Assembly (NCBI GenBank): GCA_016715365.1 | Contig: JADKAM010000002.1 | Coordinates: 62,001-126,000 of the forward strand | Source of the DNA: Chitinophagaceae bacterium | GTDB taxonomy: Bacteria > Bacteroidota > Bacteroidia > Chitinophagales > Chitinophagaceae | Reading direction: 5' to 3' | DNA: 64,000 nucleotides | In this document: positions 25,024 to 34,299 of the stretch, in pieces | Position numbering within the stretch: the first letter of the stretch is position 1 | Layout: each line of letters starts with the position of its first letter | Program-made: the position numbers and the translations under genes | Notes under the pieces: generated by a model | What the model saw: the letters and a program-made list of their open reading frames with translations, nothing else | The model's database searches: none | Told to the model about the DNA's origin: nothing

Positions 25024-28000
25024 TTAAAAATCGAGACCCAATGAAAAATACATTACCGGTTTTCCTTTAAAGAAAACATTCATAGGCCATGCTACATCAT
25101 ACTTTAAAAAATAGCCCAGCAAGGTACTGCGGGCACCAAAACCATAACCTCCGGCAAACGGGCCAATACCTCCTGCTTTAATTTTTACCTGCAATGGTAC
25201 CTGGCCGTAAACAGCTATCGGGCGTTTTATTCCTGAGTAAGCACCATTCCAGGCAGTACCTAAATCAATGAACTGAACGATCTGAAAATTATTCAGGAAA
25301 GAATTATTGATGGTACGGTTAAAGAAAGTTGATACAACGGGCAACCTGAATTCGCTGTTTATAACAACCGCATTGTTTCCGTTTGCAACATTTTGTATGA
25401 AACCACGCATGTTTACGGTAAGACTTTCAAATGCATAATTTTGGTCGGCAGCGGGTTGGTTATTGGTATTGAAATACCTGTCTTGCCCATTGTTTTTGGT
25501 ATTATTTCCAAACATCAGCCAGCCATCAACACCACCTAAATAATAAATAAGTTTTTGATTACCCCAGCTAAAATCACCGGCGGCACGGCCTGCCCAGATA
25601 AAGTTTCGGTAAATAGGGTAATAATATCTTGCATCAAACCCCAGGTTAAAAGTACTGGGACCATCGGCAAACTGTACTTTATTTACCTGCCTGTTGTAAT
25701 CAAAATAAATTTTGTAACGCAGGCCATTCCAGATATTCATGGCAGGGTTCATAGAATTATCATAAATATATTCCAGCCTGGTGGTGGAGTATAAAGTTTT
25801 TTGATCTTCGGCACCAACTGTAGGCGGAAAATTTTTATTTGCCGATAAAACCTGCTTATCAGATCTTATGCCTGTTGTAAGCCTGATGCTTTTACTTCTG
25901 TCAAACGGGTAGCTCAGATTAACCTGGTAAAGATTGGTAAATATTTTTCCGGGATAGGGTTGCTGTTGTCCGGAAGAATCAAAAATTCCATAGGCTACCG
26001 AAACAACATTGCGGTAATAAGTGGCTCCCCAGTCAAGCCTGCGCTTATAATTCTGGTAGCTCATCAGCCACTCATTGTCTTTTAAGTTGGTAGATATTTT
26101 AAAACCACCGGTAATCTTTACATCTTCCATCAATTCTGAGGTACCCAGGCGTATAAGGCCACTGAGCGGGGTTCCGGAATTTAGCTGGATAGGGCCTGCA
26201 CCACCTCCATAGGGTTGGTAGCGGTTAACAAGAACGCCAGTGGTGAAGCCGGCAGAACCATATTCAACAGAAAACTTTGGTGGCTTATACCTGAATTTTT
26301 TTATTGTTTTTAAAACATCGTATTTGGGTTTTAAAACGTCAATTTCATTGCCTGCAGTACTGCTGTCTTTTTTCTCATTGGCAAATTCTGTTTGAAAAAT
26401 ATCTTCATCTTTTTTTGCTGCGGAAATAGCTTTTTTTACAGCAGCGGTGTCTTTATATTCGCCCATTACTTTCTTCATGTATTCGGTTGGCTGGGCAGTT
26501 ACATTTCTGCGGCGTAAAGTCATTTCATCGATCTTCAATTTGTACAACACTTTATCATCGCTTTGTCGGGTAACTTCACTTACCTGGTTGTTGTCTCCTG
26601 CAATGCGTGTTTCTGCAAGGGTACTTTGATAATTGGTTAACGGGAAAGTATAGGCCGAATCTTCTGTAATGGAAACCACAGCCACAGAGTCAACATCAGT
26701 TTTTCTGTATGCCTTTAAAGTGCTGTCAACTTCTTTTACTGAGGGGTTGCGTAAGATCTGGTCTGCAATTAAAACCAGCGTATCAAGCCCCGCTTTTTTT
26801 GTTGTAAAGAAACCGGCATAACGGTTGCCAACACCATTCTCATCGCTCACAAAAGTAAAATGGCTTTCGTTGTACTGCATAGGAGAGCGGGCATTACCAT
26901 ACTTTAATTTAGACAGCTGGGTAATTTGGTTAAGCTCGGGCTTATCGCCAAAATCGGTAATTAAAAAGATATTGTATTTGCTATCGCTGGGTAAAACTGC
27001 ATCACTGCTTTTTGCTGCAGGCGATGGGCGGTTGCTGCTGAAGATGATACCGGTTTTATTAGGAAATGCTACAAAGGAAGCATCCAGGTCATCATACACA
27101 TCATTGGTTATCTGTTTTGCTTTTTCTTTTTGAATATCGTAAGTAAAAATATCAGTGTGGCCGTTCTTTACTGCAGTTAATAAAAGGGTATTGCTATTCA
27201 GCATGTACTTCATATCCTGCACCTGGTCAAATTCTTTGGTTAAATCTATTTTGATCTGTTTTTGACGGTTAATAATATCGTAAACAAACAGTTTTAATTT
27301 TCCTTCAGTGGTATATAAAACAGCTATCCGGGTTCCTTTGGGATCCCATGCCATCATCGGGTAATTGGGATTCATTTCGTTTTTATAACTGCGGATGCCA
27401 TATTTCAGCAAGGTCTTGTTTTCATACTCATCATTATAAATGACCCGTACTATTCCTTTTTTAAATTGAGTAACCACATAAGAATTGTTGCGCTTGGTTG
27501 GGTTTACATTAAACCTGAAATAATCCAGGCGGTTATTGATGGTAAAACCATCTACATAACTTCCTTTGGGATACGGTTTTCTTTTGGCTATGTCTTTGTA
27601 ATACTTATCGTCCTGGTATTCCATAAATTCCGCCAGCACTTCTTTAAATTTCTTTTTGCAAACCTGCAAACAGGCTTTATTAAGATTTTTATAAACTGTG
27701 GCCAGGTAAAGCAGGTAGGTTACATTTTCTTTTTTGTATTTCTCTTCTATATAATACCAGAAAGCATGGCCGGCAAGCTCTGGTTTGGCAAAGGAAAACT
27801 TCGAAAATTTACTGTAATCACCGCTCAGCATTTCGCTTTTCATTTCGTCATCAAGTTCAGTGCTCCAGTTTTGCGCCAGGTAGCTGATGTATCCACCGGT
27901 AAGCCATTTGGGCAAATCAAGCAGTGCCTGGTTGCCGGCTACTTCGCCAATATCATCGCCAAACAAACGGTTTTCGGTAATTATCTGGGCAATGCCATGC

Positions 28001-28420
28001 CTAACCTGCAGGCGCAGTTTTTCGTGATCAGCTTCAAAATAAACAACCATTTTATTGTTTACCAGTTTGGTGCCTGCGCTGGTGTTTTGCCAATCAATAC
28101 CCAAACCAATATTACTTTGCTGCATTTCGGCAAAATCATTGTACAAAACAATATTGGCCCGTCGCTGCAGGCTGTATTCGGCAGCAGATTCCATTTGAGG
28201 CAATTCTTTTTCTGCACTCTGGGCTATAAATTTGGCAAGTTCCTCTCCATTTTGGTGGTAGTAGATATTGAAGTTTTTGGTTTGATAGTAACTCCACTTG
28301 TAATTTTTTGTATTGAACCCTGTTCTTACCAAATTCCACAGCATTTACCTGCGCAACAGCAAAATAGGAAGTGGCTAAAAGGAAAAAGGAAATTAGAGAT
28401 ATTCTGCTGAACTTTGCCAT
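25024..28420 (-). CDS. TolB-like (PD40) protein fused to outer-membrane barrel, frameshifted near its start
   Basis: The ATG at 28420 encodes a signal peptide (SLISFFLLATSYFAVAQ) and then VNAVEFGKNRVQYKK, after which the frame breaks at a T6 run (28304-28309; A6 on the coding strand). Removing one A joins it to YKWSYYQTKNFNIYYHQNG and 1,090 further residues. The rest has a peptidase-like N-terminal region, PD40/TolB-type propeller repeats (MMAWDPKGTRIAVLY, IIFSSNRPSP, FTFVSDENGVG) and a beta-barrel C-terminus ending YFSLGLDF. This large-surface-protein architecture is common in Bacteroidota, function unknown. The in-frame ATG at 28344 alone would lack a signal peptide. Confidence 0.82.
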
Positions 28421-28493
28421 ATATTAAAATTAATATTGAGTATTAAAATTACTTGATTCGGATTAATCATTAAAAAACAATTTAAAAGCCATA

Positions 28494-29132
28494 ATGTTAA
28501 AACTTAAATCCTTTGTTTTCAGTCCCATACAGGAAAATACGTATTTGCTCTATAATGAGTTTAATGATTGCTTAATAATAGACCCTGGATGCTACTTTTC
28601 TGAAGAAAAGGATGAATTAAAGGGCTTTATTACACAGAGCAATTTATTGCCCCGTATGCTGCTTAATACCCACTGCCACCTGGATCATGTTTTTGGTAAC
28701 AAGTTCGTTGCCGAAACCTGGGCACTTACCCTTCAACTACATGAAAAAGAGAAAAAACTGCTGGATTATGCACCCACTTCGGGCCTGATGTATAATATGC
28801 CTTTTGATAATTATGCAGGGGATTATATTTATTTAAAAGAAGGAGATGTGGTTAAACTTGGAGAAGATGAACTTACAGTGATTGAGGCCCCGGGCCATTC
28901 GCCGGGCCATATTTGCTTTTATTGTGCCAAACAAAATTTCATCATCAGCGGCGATGTACTCTTTAACCGCAGCATTGGCCGTACCGATCTGCCTGGAGGC
29001 AATCATGAAACCTTATTAAAAAACATAAGAGAAAAATTATTTGTGTTGCCCGATGAAACGGTTGTATACAGCGGCCATGGGCCGGAAACTACCATTGGTG
29101 AAGAGAAAAAGTATAATCCGTTTTTAAATTGA
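28494..29132 (+). CDS. MBL-fold metallo-hydrolase (glyoxalase II-like)
   Basis: A 212-residue cytoplasmic metallo-beta-lactamase-fold enzyme. The binuclear site is complete: THCHLDH (His60, His62, Asp64, His65), then GHSPGH, the bridging Asp in IISGDVLF and a late His in YSGHGPETTIGEE. The order NRSIGRTDLPGG is typical of the YcbL/hydroxyacylglutathione hydrolase-like group. Bacteroidota usually lack glutathione, so the substrate may be another thioester. It is divergent from the TolB-like gene. Confidence 0.9.
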   Translation: MLKLKSFVFSPIQENTYLLYNEFNDCLIIDPGCYFSEEKDELKGFITQSNLLPRMLLNTHCHLDHVFGNKFVAETWALTLQLHEKEKKLLDYAPTSGLMYNMPFDNYAGDYIYLKEGDVVKLGEDELTVIEAPGHSPGHICFYCAKQNFIISGDVLFNRSIGRTDLPGGNHETLLKNIREKLFVLPDETVVYSGHGPETTIGEEKKYNPFLN

Positions 29133-29149
29133 GTCGTAGACTCAAGATT

Positions 29150-29180
29150 AATTTGTCCTGGTCTCTGACGAGGACAAATT
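29150..29180. terminator. Hairpin between convergent genes
   Basis: AATTTGTCCT (29150-29159) pairs perfectly with AGGACAAATT (29171-29180). A second small hairpin, GAGTC-GTA-GACTC, lies at 29131-29143 and overlaps the stop of the MBL gene. The U-tract is weak on both strands, so a terminator role is likely only from position. Confidence 0.4.
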
Positions 29181-29182
29181 GT

Positions 29183-29581
29183 TTAAATGGATTGGCATAA
29201 TTCTACCAATACACCGCTCGTTCCTTTTGGGTGAAGAAAACAAACCAGTTTATTATCTGCCCCGGGCTTGGGCTCTTCATTCAGCAAAACGAAACCTTCG
29301 TCCTGCAGGCGTTTCATTTCGGTCCTGATATCGGCAACATCAAACGCAATATGGTGCAGGCCTTCGCCTTTACGTTCAATAAATTTTGCAATAACGCCAT
29401 TGGGGTCGGTACTTTCCAGCAGTTCGATCTTGGTTTCACCTTGCTGAAAAAAAGCGGTGTTTACTTTTTCTGTTTCTACCAGTTCTGTTTTGTAGCAATT
29501 AGTATTCAATAATTTTTCATACAGTAAAACAGCATCCTGCATGTTTTTAACCGCAATGCCGATATGCTCAACTTTTAACAT
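29183..29581 (-). CDS. mce: Methylmalonyl-CoA epimerase
   Basis: A 132-residue vicinal-oxygen-chelate protein that interconverts (R)- and (S)-methylmalonyl-CoA. It opens with KVEHIGIAVKNM (His6), has GEGLHHIAFDV (His76/His77) and ends in GVLVELCQ (Glu127), giving the expected metal ligands in two paired beta-alpha-beta-beta-beta modules. Its pathway partner in this window is the B12-binding subunit at 57436-57849; the large mutase subunit is not in the window. Confidence 0.93.
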   Translation of the reverse strand: MLKVEHIGIAVKNMQDAVLLYEKLLNTNCYKTELVETEKVNTAFFQQGETKIELLESTDPNGVIAKFIERKGEGLHHIAFDVADIRTEMKRLQDEGFVLLNEEPKPGADNKLVCFLHPKGTSGVLVELCQSI

Positions 29582-29617
29582 AGCTAACCTGTTTTATGTA
29601 AAAATAGTTTTTACAGG

Positions 29618-31861
29618 TTACTTAAATACAAGTTTTTGTTTAAAACGATAAGGAGCCGAAAAATTATTAATGCCTTCAATGATGATTTCAACATCTTTTT
29701 TAGAATCAGCTAATGGAACATTTACATAAATGCGTTGACCGCTTTCAGCATTCCATTCCGGCATCCAGAATAAATATCCGGGACTATCTGATGATAAAGC
29801 GTAATCCTTTTTTTCTAAAGTATAACCTGCAACAGTTGTTTTGGGCAGGCCTTTTGTTTTTTCTTCCGAAGGGTTAAAATCACGTTTGGTGTAAATAAAA
29901 AGATCACCACCATCACAAGCCCGAATATCTGTTAATACCTGGCCTCCAATTATCTTGGGCTTAAAACTCATGCTGTAATATTTTACCTGGGCAACGTCCT
30001 TAATCTGGAGATTGTTTAAAAAACTTAAACTTCCGCCGCCTGTCAGTTCCATATCATTTAAGTAAACGCCTACGGTGCAACCAAATGTACCATATACCTC
30101 CGGGTTCCCTTGCGCACCAATTACAACACGAATGCCGGCTATGCTGCTTTGCAGGTAATTCCATAAGGACCTGTTGTCAATCGCTTCAGGATTTTTAATA
30201 AAATCAATTTCATTTCTTAATGCATACGATCTTTTAAACTGCCCCGAAACATATTTATCGGCATACATTTCCGAATTTGTTTTATCCCTGGCTGTTGTTA
30301 TGGTAACCTGGTTGAGTGTCTTTTCATCAGGATTTAAAATGCTAATGCTGCTATCTGTGCTTTCAGTCCCACACATCAAATTCAAATCAGGCAGGGTTTT
30401 GTTTGAATTTTCTTTTGAAGGAACTGCATGTAAATCCAGGAAAACATCATTTTTCTCTTCTGATTTATCCGCCAGCTGGTAATAAACAGTTACGGTATCA
30501 AAAAAAATGAGGTTATCAATCTGTAATCTTCCTTCACGGTCTGTTTTTGTAACCAGGTATTGTTTTTTTAAATTTTTATGCAGCAGAATAACATTTACAT
30601 TCTTATTTTTCAACGGTTTTTTTTCGCTGTTCTGTAAAATACCAGTTAAAGAAAGATACCGGTTTGTTTCCTTATTCACTGCATTAAAGCCATTAGGCTC
30701 ATCTGTAGTTGCAATCAATTGATCATTTACAGATAGCTGGTCTGATACTTCTAAAAAATCCAGGTCATTTTTTATTACAGAAGCTGAATCGGGGTTTTTT
30801 ATTTGTATATAGCCTTTGCCACTGATCATATCAGGTAAAGCCACTTTCGCCTCTCTATTATTAACTGTATCAATAACAGTAATGAAATTATTTCCGGCAG
30901 GTGGACCGGAATTATAAATGACCCTTTGGGCATGGATCTTATTCGATTTGTCGATAAGCCGGAAAGTGATAAACCCTTGTGGAAGCGTTTCTCTTTTAAG
31001 TTCTTCTTTTACTGCGCTTAAACCATTTTGAAAGCTGATGGCTGCATCATAAACTACTGTATCGCTACATACTGCTTCTATGCGGTAATCGGGTAGCTGA
31101 TCACTTATGCCGGAATACGATATAAGGTTATAAATAATGCTGCTTTGAGTTATTGTAGTATTGAGTGTAATACCCGAGGCTGCTGCTATTGGAACAACCT
31201 TAAGGCCCTCATTACTGTTTTTATCTTTTACTTCAATATAGTACCTCACTTTGTCCTCGGGGTTTAATAATACTTTGGCATATCCCAGGTTATTTGTTTC
31301 AAAAACAGCATAAATATTGCCTTTGCCATTGGTGATCTTCCCTTTGGTTATCACGGGATTTAAGTTTTCATCTGTGCATTGTATTAAAATATTATTGGGC
31401 GATTCTGCTACAAATGTTCCACCTTCAAAAAAATGTGACACATTGATCTTATTGGATGCTTTCTTTTGTTGCGCTCCATTGTTATTTTTTATAAATACTT
31501 TTTTTACCGAACTGCATTCCATACTATCAGTATTGTTCACATAGCAATACAATAAATAAAATTCCGCCTTTCCGGTTTCAGGAAGTTCAATATGGCCGCT
31601 TGATACATTGAAACTGAAAGGCAGCATTTGCTTTGTCAGCCTGTTTCCATTACAATCCATCAGTTCAACAAAAAGCGTGTTATTGATCTTTGCAGAAGGG
31701 TTTAACAGGAAGACCTGGAACTGAATTATTTCAGCGGCATTATATTTTTCTTTATCGGTGGTAATATGAAGTTTTGTATTTCCTGCAAAAGCAGATGATT
31801 CACATAGGAGCATGCAAAAAAACATGCATAGGGTTATACAATGGTTGGTAATTTTTTTCAT
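29618..31861 (-). CDS. Large secreted protein with MG2-like and TonB-plug-like domains, no barrel
   Basis: A 747-residue exported protein (signal peptide ending near SSAFA). The N-terminus resembles the macroglobulin MG2 fold (LHITTDKEKYNAAEIIQFQVFL). Around 400-470 lies a carboxypeptidase-regulatory-like segment (LSLTGILQNSEKKPLKNKNV, then GRLQIDNLIF). From about 560 to 650 it looks like a TonB receptor plug (NYLQSSIAGIRVVIG, VGVYLNDMELTGG, IKDVAQVKYY), yet no beta-barrel follows and the protein ends with a short Ig-like tail. This architecture recurs in Bacteroidota; function is unknown. Probably periplasmic or outer-surface. Confidence 0.75.
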   Translation of the reverse strand: MKKITNHCITLCMFFCMLLCESSAFAGNTKLHITTDKEKYNAAEIIQFQVFLLNPSAKINNTLFVELMDCNGNRLTKQMLPFSFNVSSGHIELPETGKAEFYLLYCYVNNTDSMECSSVKKVFIKNNNGAQQKKASNKINVSHFFEGGTFVAESPNNILIQCTDENLNPVITKGKITNGKGNIYAVFETNNLGYAKVLLNPEDKVRYYIEVKDKNSNEGLKVVPIAAASGITLNTTITQSSIIYNLISYSGISDQLPDYRIEAVCSDTVVYDAAISFQNGLSAVKEELKRETLPQGFITFRLIDKSNKIHAQRVIYNSGPPAGNNFITVIDTVNNREAKVALPDMISGKGYIQIKNPDSASVIKNDLDFLEVSDQLSVNDQLIATTDEPNGFNAVNKETNRYLSLTGILQNSEKKPLKNKNVNVILLHKNLKKQYLVTKTDREGRLQIDNLIFFDTVTVYYQLADKSEEKNDVFLDLHAVPSKENSNKTLPDLNLMCGTESTDSSISILNPDEKTLNQVTITTARDKTNSEMYADKYVSGQFKRSYALRNEIDFIKNPEAIDNRSLWNYLQSSIAGIRVVIGAQGNPEVYGTFGCTVGVYLNDMELTGGGSLSFLNNLQIKDVAQVKYYSMSFKPKIIGGQVLTDIRACDGGDLFIYTKRDFNPSEEKTKGLPKTTVAGYTLEKKDYALSSDSPGYLFWMPEWNAESGQRIYVNVPLADSKKDVEIIIEGINNFSAPYRFKQKLVFK

Positions 31862-31901
31862 TTTGGCGTTTTTAGGTAAAAATCCTGTTGTTTTGGCGCA
31901 G

Positions 31902-31938
31902 TTCGTTGGTCATTACCCCAACGAATTTGTGGTAATGA
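31902..31938. other. Two interleaved perfect 8-bp inverted repeats (pseudoknot-like)
   Basis: TTCGTTGG (31902-31909) is complementary to CCAACGAA (31918-31925). The sequence between them, TCATTACC (31910-31917), is complementary to GGTAATGA (31931-31938). The two stems interlock as in an H-type pseudoknot, with a TTTGT linker. The element lies 40 bp upstream of the minus-strand start at 31861 and 148 bp upstream of iscS. Confidence 0.6.
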
Positions 31939-32043
31939 TGTTAAAATTCGGATTATTACATACGCTTTGACAAGAAATTTTACGAAATCGGTAAATTCAG
32001 CTAAAAGCCAATATTGCAGGCTGTAAAATAGAACCTTTTGCAG

Positions 32044-32051
32044 TAAATTTG
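32044..32051 (+). promoter_or_regulatory. Possible iscS promoter -7 box (TAAATTTG)
   Basis: TAAATTTG matches TAnnTTTG and lies 34 bp before the iscS ATG. No good TTTG -33 box is seen at the usual spacing. Confidence 0.35.
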
Positions 32052-32085
32052 CGTTATAAGAACAGAAACTAAACACATTGATTTT

Positions 32086-33303
32086 ATGTTGAAATTGCCG
32101 ATTTATTTAGATAATAATGCTACTACACCCATGGATCCCAGGGTTTTGGAAGCCATGACCCCCTTTTTTTTAGAGCATTATGGAAATGCCGCAAGCCGCA
32201 ACCATCCGTTTGGCTGGGAGGCTGAAGAGGCTGTTGATTATGCACGTGAGCAGGTGGCCAAATTGATTGGGGCCGATCCAAAAGAAATCATTTTCACTTC
32301 AGGCGCTACCGAAGGCGATAACCTGGGTATTAAGGGTATTTATGAGATGTATGCCAGCAAAGGCAATCATATCATCACAGCTACAACCGAACATAAAGCA
32401 GTTTTAGATACCTGCAAGCATATAGAAAAATCGGGCGGAGAAGTAACTTACCTGCAGGTGCAGCCTGATGGGTTGATCGATTTGAAAGAACTGGAAGCAG
32501 CCATCAAACCAACCACTATTTTAATTGCCATCATGTATGCCAATAACGAAATTGGTGTAGTGATGCCAATAAAAGAAATAAGTGCCATTGCTCGTAAACA
32601 CGGTGTTTTATTGTTTACTGATGGTACTCAGGCCGTAGGTAAAATACCGGTTGATGTGAATAAAGACGGTATTGATCTGATGGCTTTTACTGCACATAAA
32701 ATGTACGGTCCTAAAGGTGTTGGTGCCTTATATGTACGTCGTAAAAACCCAAGGGTAAAAGTTACGGCACAAATGGATGGCGGTGGCCACGAACGTGGTA
32801 TGCGTAGCGGAACATTGAATGTACCGGGTATTGTAGGCTTTGGTAAGGCATGCGAAATTTGTATGCTGGATATGGAAGAAGATACCAAACGCATCAGTAA
32901 GATGAGGGATCACCTGGAAACAGAATTACTAAAACTGGAAGAAGCTTATGTAAACGGCAGCCGTGAGCACCGTTTGCCACATGTTGCCAATATTTCTTTT
33001 AAACATGTAGAGGGCGAAGGTTTGCTGATGGGCTTTAATAAAAATATTGCACTGAGCAGCGGATCGGCCTGTACATCTGCCTCATTAGAACCAAGCTATG
33101 TGTTAAAAGCATTGGGGCTTGGAGACGATCTGGCACATTCTTCGCTTCGTTTTGGATTGGGAAGATTTACAACCGATGAGCAGATTGAATACACCATCAA
33201 AGCAATCAGCGAAACAGTTTTGAAGTTAAGGGAAATGAGCCCGCTTTGGGAAATGTATAAAGAAGGAATTGATTTGAGTACGATTGAGTGGGCAGCGCAT
33301 TAA
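32086..33303 (+). CDS. iscS: Cysteine desulfurase IscS
   Basis: A 405-residue PLP enzyme that takes sulfur from cysteine for Fe-S cluster assembly. The N-terminal YLDNNATTPMDPRV, Schiff-base Lys205 (FTAHKMYGPKG) and sulfur-carrying Cys329 (SSGSACTSAS) in the class I loop are intact, as are the PLP contacts TSGATEGDN and TDGTQAVG. Length matches the IscS type. It leads iscS-iscU-iscA; gaps of 87 and 83 bp inside this operon are filled by two different repeats. Confidence 0.96.
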   Translation: MLKLPIYLDNNATTPMDPRVLEAMTPFFLEHYGNAASRNHPFGWEAEEAVDYAREQVAKLIGADPKEIIFTSGATEGDNLGIKGIYEMYASKGNHIITATTEHKAVLDTCKHIEKSGGEVTYLQVQPDGLIDLKELEAAIKPTTILIAIMYANNEIGVVMPIKEISAIARKHGVLLFTDGTQAVGKIPVDVNKDGIDLMAFTAHKMYGPKGVGALYVRRKNPRVKVTAQMDGGGHERGMRSGTLNVPGIVGFGKACEICMLDMEEDTKRISKMRDHLETELLKLEEAYVNGSREHRLPHVANISFKHVEGEGLLMGFNKNIALSSGSACTSASLEPSYVLKALGLGDDLAHSSLRFGLGRFTTDEQIEYTIKAISETVLKLREMSPLWEMYKEGIDLSTIEWAAH

Positions 33304-33310
33304 AATTTCG

Positions 33311-33370
33311 GATTGTAGATTTGCGATTGCAGATTTACAGTCAGCATAGATAAATCTAAAATCTACAATC
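33311..33370 (+). repeat. GATTGTAGATTT hairpin repeat inside the isc operon
   Basis: GATTGTAGATTT (33311-33322) is the perfect inverted complement of AAATCTACAATC (33359-33370). Inside it, AGATTTA (33331-33337) pairs with TAAATCT (33351-33357). In iscSU mRNA this would form a long two-tier hairpin. The same unit occurs after rsgA (10769-10794). Confidence 0.6.
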
Positions 33371-33390
33371 AAAAATCTAAAATAATTATC

Positions 33391-33807
33391 ATGGCATATT
33401 CAGAAAAAGTAATTGACCACTACCAGAACCCAAAGAATGTGGGTACGCTGGATAAAAGTGCAAAAAATGTAGGAACCGGCCTGGTTGGCGCACCCGAGTG
33501 TGGCGACGTAATGCGGCTGCAAATTCAGGTTGATGATGCAGGTATGATAACCGATGCTAAATTTAAAACTTTTGGATGCGGCTCTGCTATTGCTTCTTCT
33601 TCTTTGGCTACTGAGTGGCTGAAAGGAAAAAGTGTTGACGAGGCGTTGAAGATCGACAATATGGACATCGTGGAAGAATTAAACCTTCCTCCTGTAAAAA
33701 TACATTGCAGTGTGTTGGCGGAAGATGCGATCAAATCGGCCATTAACGATTACCGTGTTAAAAACGGTTTGGAAGAAATTAAGTTTGAAGAGAGTGTAGT
33801 ACATTAA
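33391..33807 (+). CDS. iscU: Fe-S cluster scaffold protein IscU
   Basis: A 138-residue scaffold on which the nascent [2Fe-2S] cluster is built. The three ligand cysteines Cys37 (APECGDV), Cys63 (FGCGSA) and Cys106 (HCSVLAEDAI) and the assisting Asp39 are intact. The LPPVK motif (99-103) recognised by the HscA chaperone is present, although no hscA or hscB is in the window. Spacing after iscS is 87 bp. Confidence 0.97.
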   Translation: MAYSEKVIDHYQNPKNVGTLDKSAKNVGTGLVGAPECGDVMRLQIQVDDAGMITDAKFKTFGCGSAIASSSLATEWLKGKSVDEALKIDNMDIVEELNLPPVKIHCSVLAEDAIKSAINDYRVKNGLEEIKFEESVVH

Positions 33808-33810
33808 TTT

Positions 33811-33886
33811 GAGCTGTTAGCTGCAAGCTATTAGCCACTAGCCTGAGTGCTAAGCTAAAAGCTAAAGGCTAAAGTCTAAAAGCTAA
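33811..33886 (+). repeat. AGCTGTTAGCT / GCTAAAAGCTAAA word repeat inside the isc operon
   Basis: About 75 bp made almost only of TAGCT- and GCTAAA-like words (GAGCTGTTAGCTGC, AAGCTATTAGCC, then GCTAAGCTAAAAGCTAAAGG). The first half is partly complementary to the second, so a loose hairpin is possible. It fills the iscU-iscA spacer. Confidence 0.55.
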
Positions 33887-33890
33887 AACA

Positions 33891-34241
33891 ATGGTAGCAA
33901 CAGAAAACAGCATTTTTATAAGCGATAAGGCAAAAGCCAAAGTTATTAAACTGATGGAGGAAGCCGGTGTGGCCGGTGACGATTCTCATTTTTTAAGAGT
34001 GGGTGTAGTTGGCGGTGGATGCAGCGGCTTAAGCTATAAAATGGATTTTGATAACGAAGTAAAACCAATGGACCAGGTTTTTGAAGATAAAGGAATAAAG
34101 ATCGTTTGCGACCTGAAGAGCTTTTTATACCTGGTTAATACGGAGTTAGAATTCAGTGACGGGTTGAATGGCAAAGGGTTTTATTTCAACAATCCCAATG
34201 CCAGCCGCAGTTGTGGCTGTGGCGAAAGTTTTGCAGTTTAA
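33891..34241 (+). CDS. iscA: HesB/IscA-family Fe-S carrier
   Basis: A 116-residue A-type carrier with the invariant cysteines Cys44 (GGGCSGLSY), Cys108 and Cys110 (SCGCGESF). It receives clusters or iron from the IscS/IscU machine encoded just upstream. IscA versus ErpA cannot be separated by motif alone; the operon favours IscA. A strong terminator follows 22 bp downstream. Confidence 0.93.
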   Translation: MVATENSIFISDKAKAKVIKLMEEAGVAGDDSHFLRVGVVGGGCSGLSYKMDFDNEVKPMDQVFEDKGIKIVCDLKSFLYLVNTELEFSDGLNGKGFYFNNPNASRSCGCGESFAV

Positions 34242-34263
34242 AACAACAGTGTAAAAATATGTA

Positions 34264-34294
34264 AATGCCTCCTGGTTTTCAGGAGGCATTTTTT
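34264..34294 (+). terminator. Rho-independent terminator of the isc operon
   Basis: AATGCCTCCTG (34264-34274), loop GTTTT, CAGGAGGCATT (34280-34290), then a T-run. An 11-bp perfect stem followed by U-rich sequence on the plus strand. The opposite gene ends 6 bp further on, so it may serve both directions. Confidence 0.85.
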
Positions 34295-34299
34295 ATAAA

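Noticed and set aside
27466..28410. A 314-codon open frame antisense to the TolB-like gene
   Set aside because: It lacks any recognisable domain and lies wholly opposite a strongly conserved gene; long antisense frames are common opposite A/T-rich coding DNA.
31902..31938. A known riboswitch such as preQ1 or a cobalamin element
   Set aside because: The stems, loop lengths and neighbouring genes fit no riboswitch consensus that I can recall.
31858..32076. A 72-codon frame between the MG2-like gene and iscS
   Set aside because: Aromatic-rich with no homology I recognise; it covers the interleaved repeats and the promoter region, so it is more likely non-coding.
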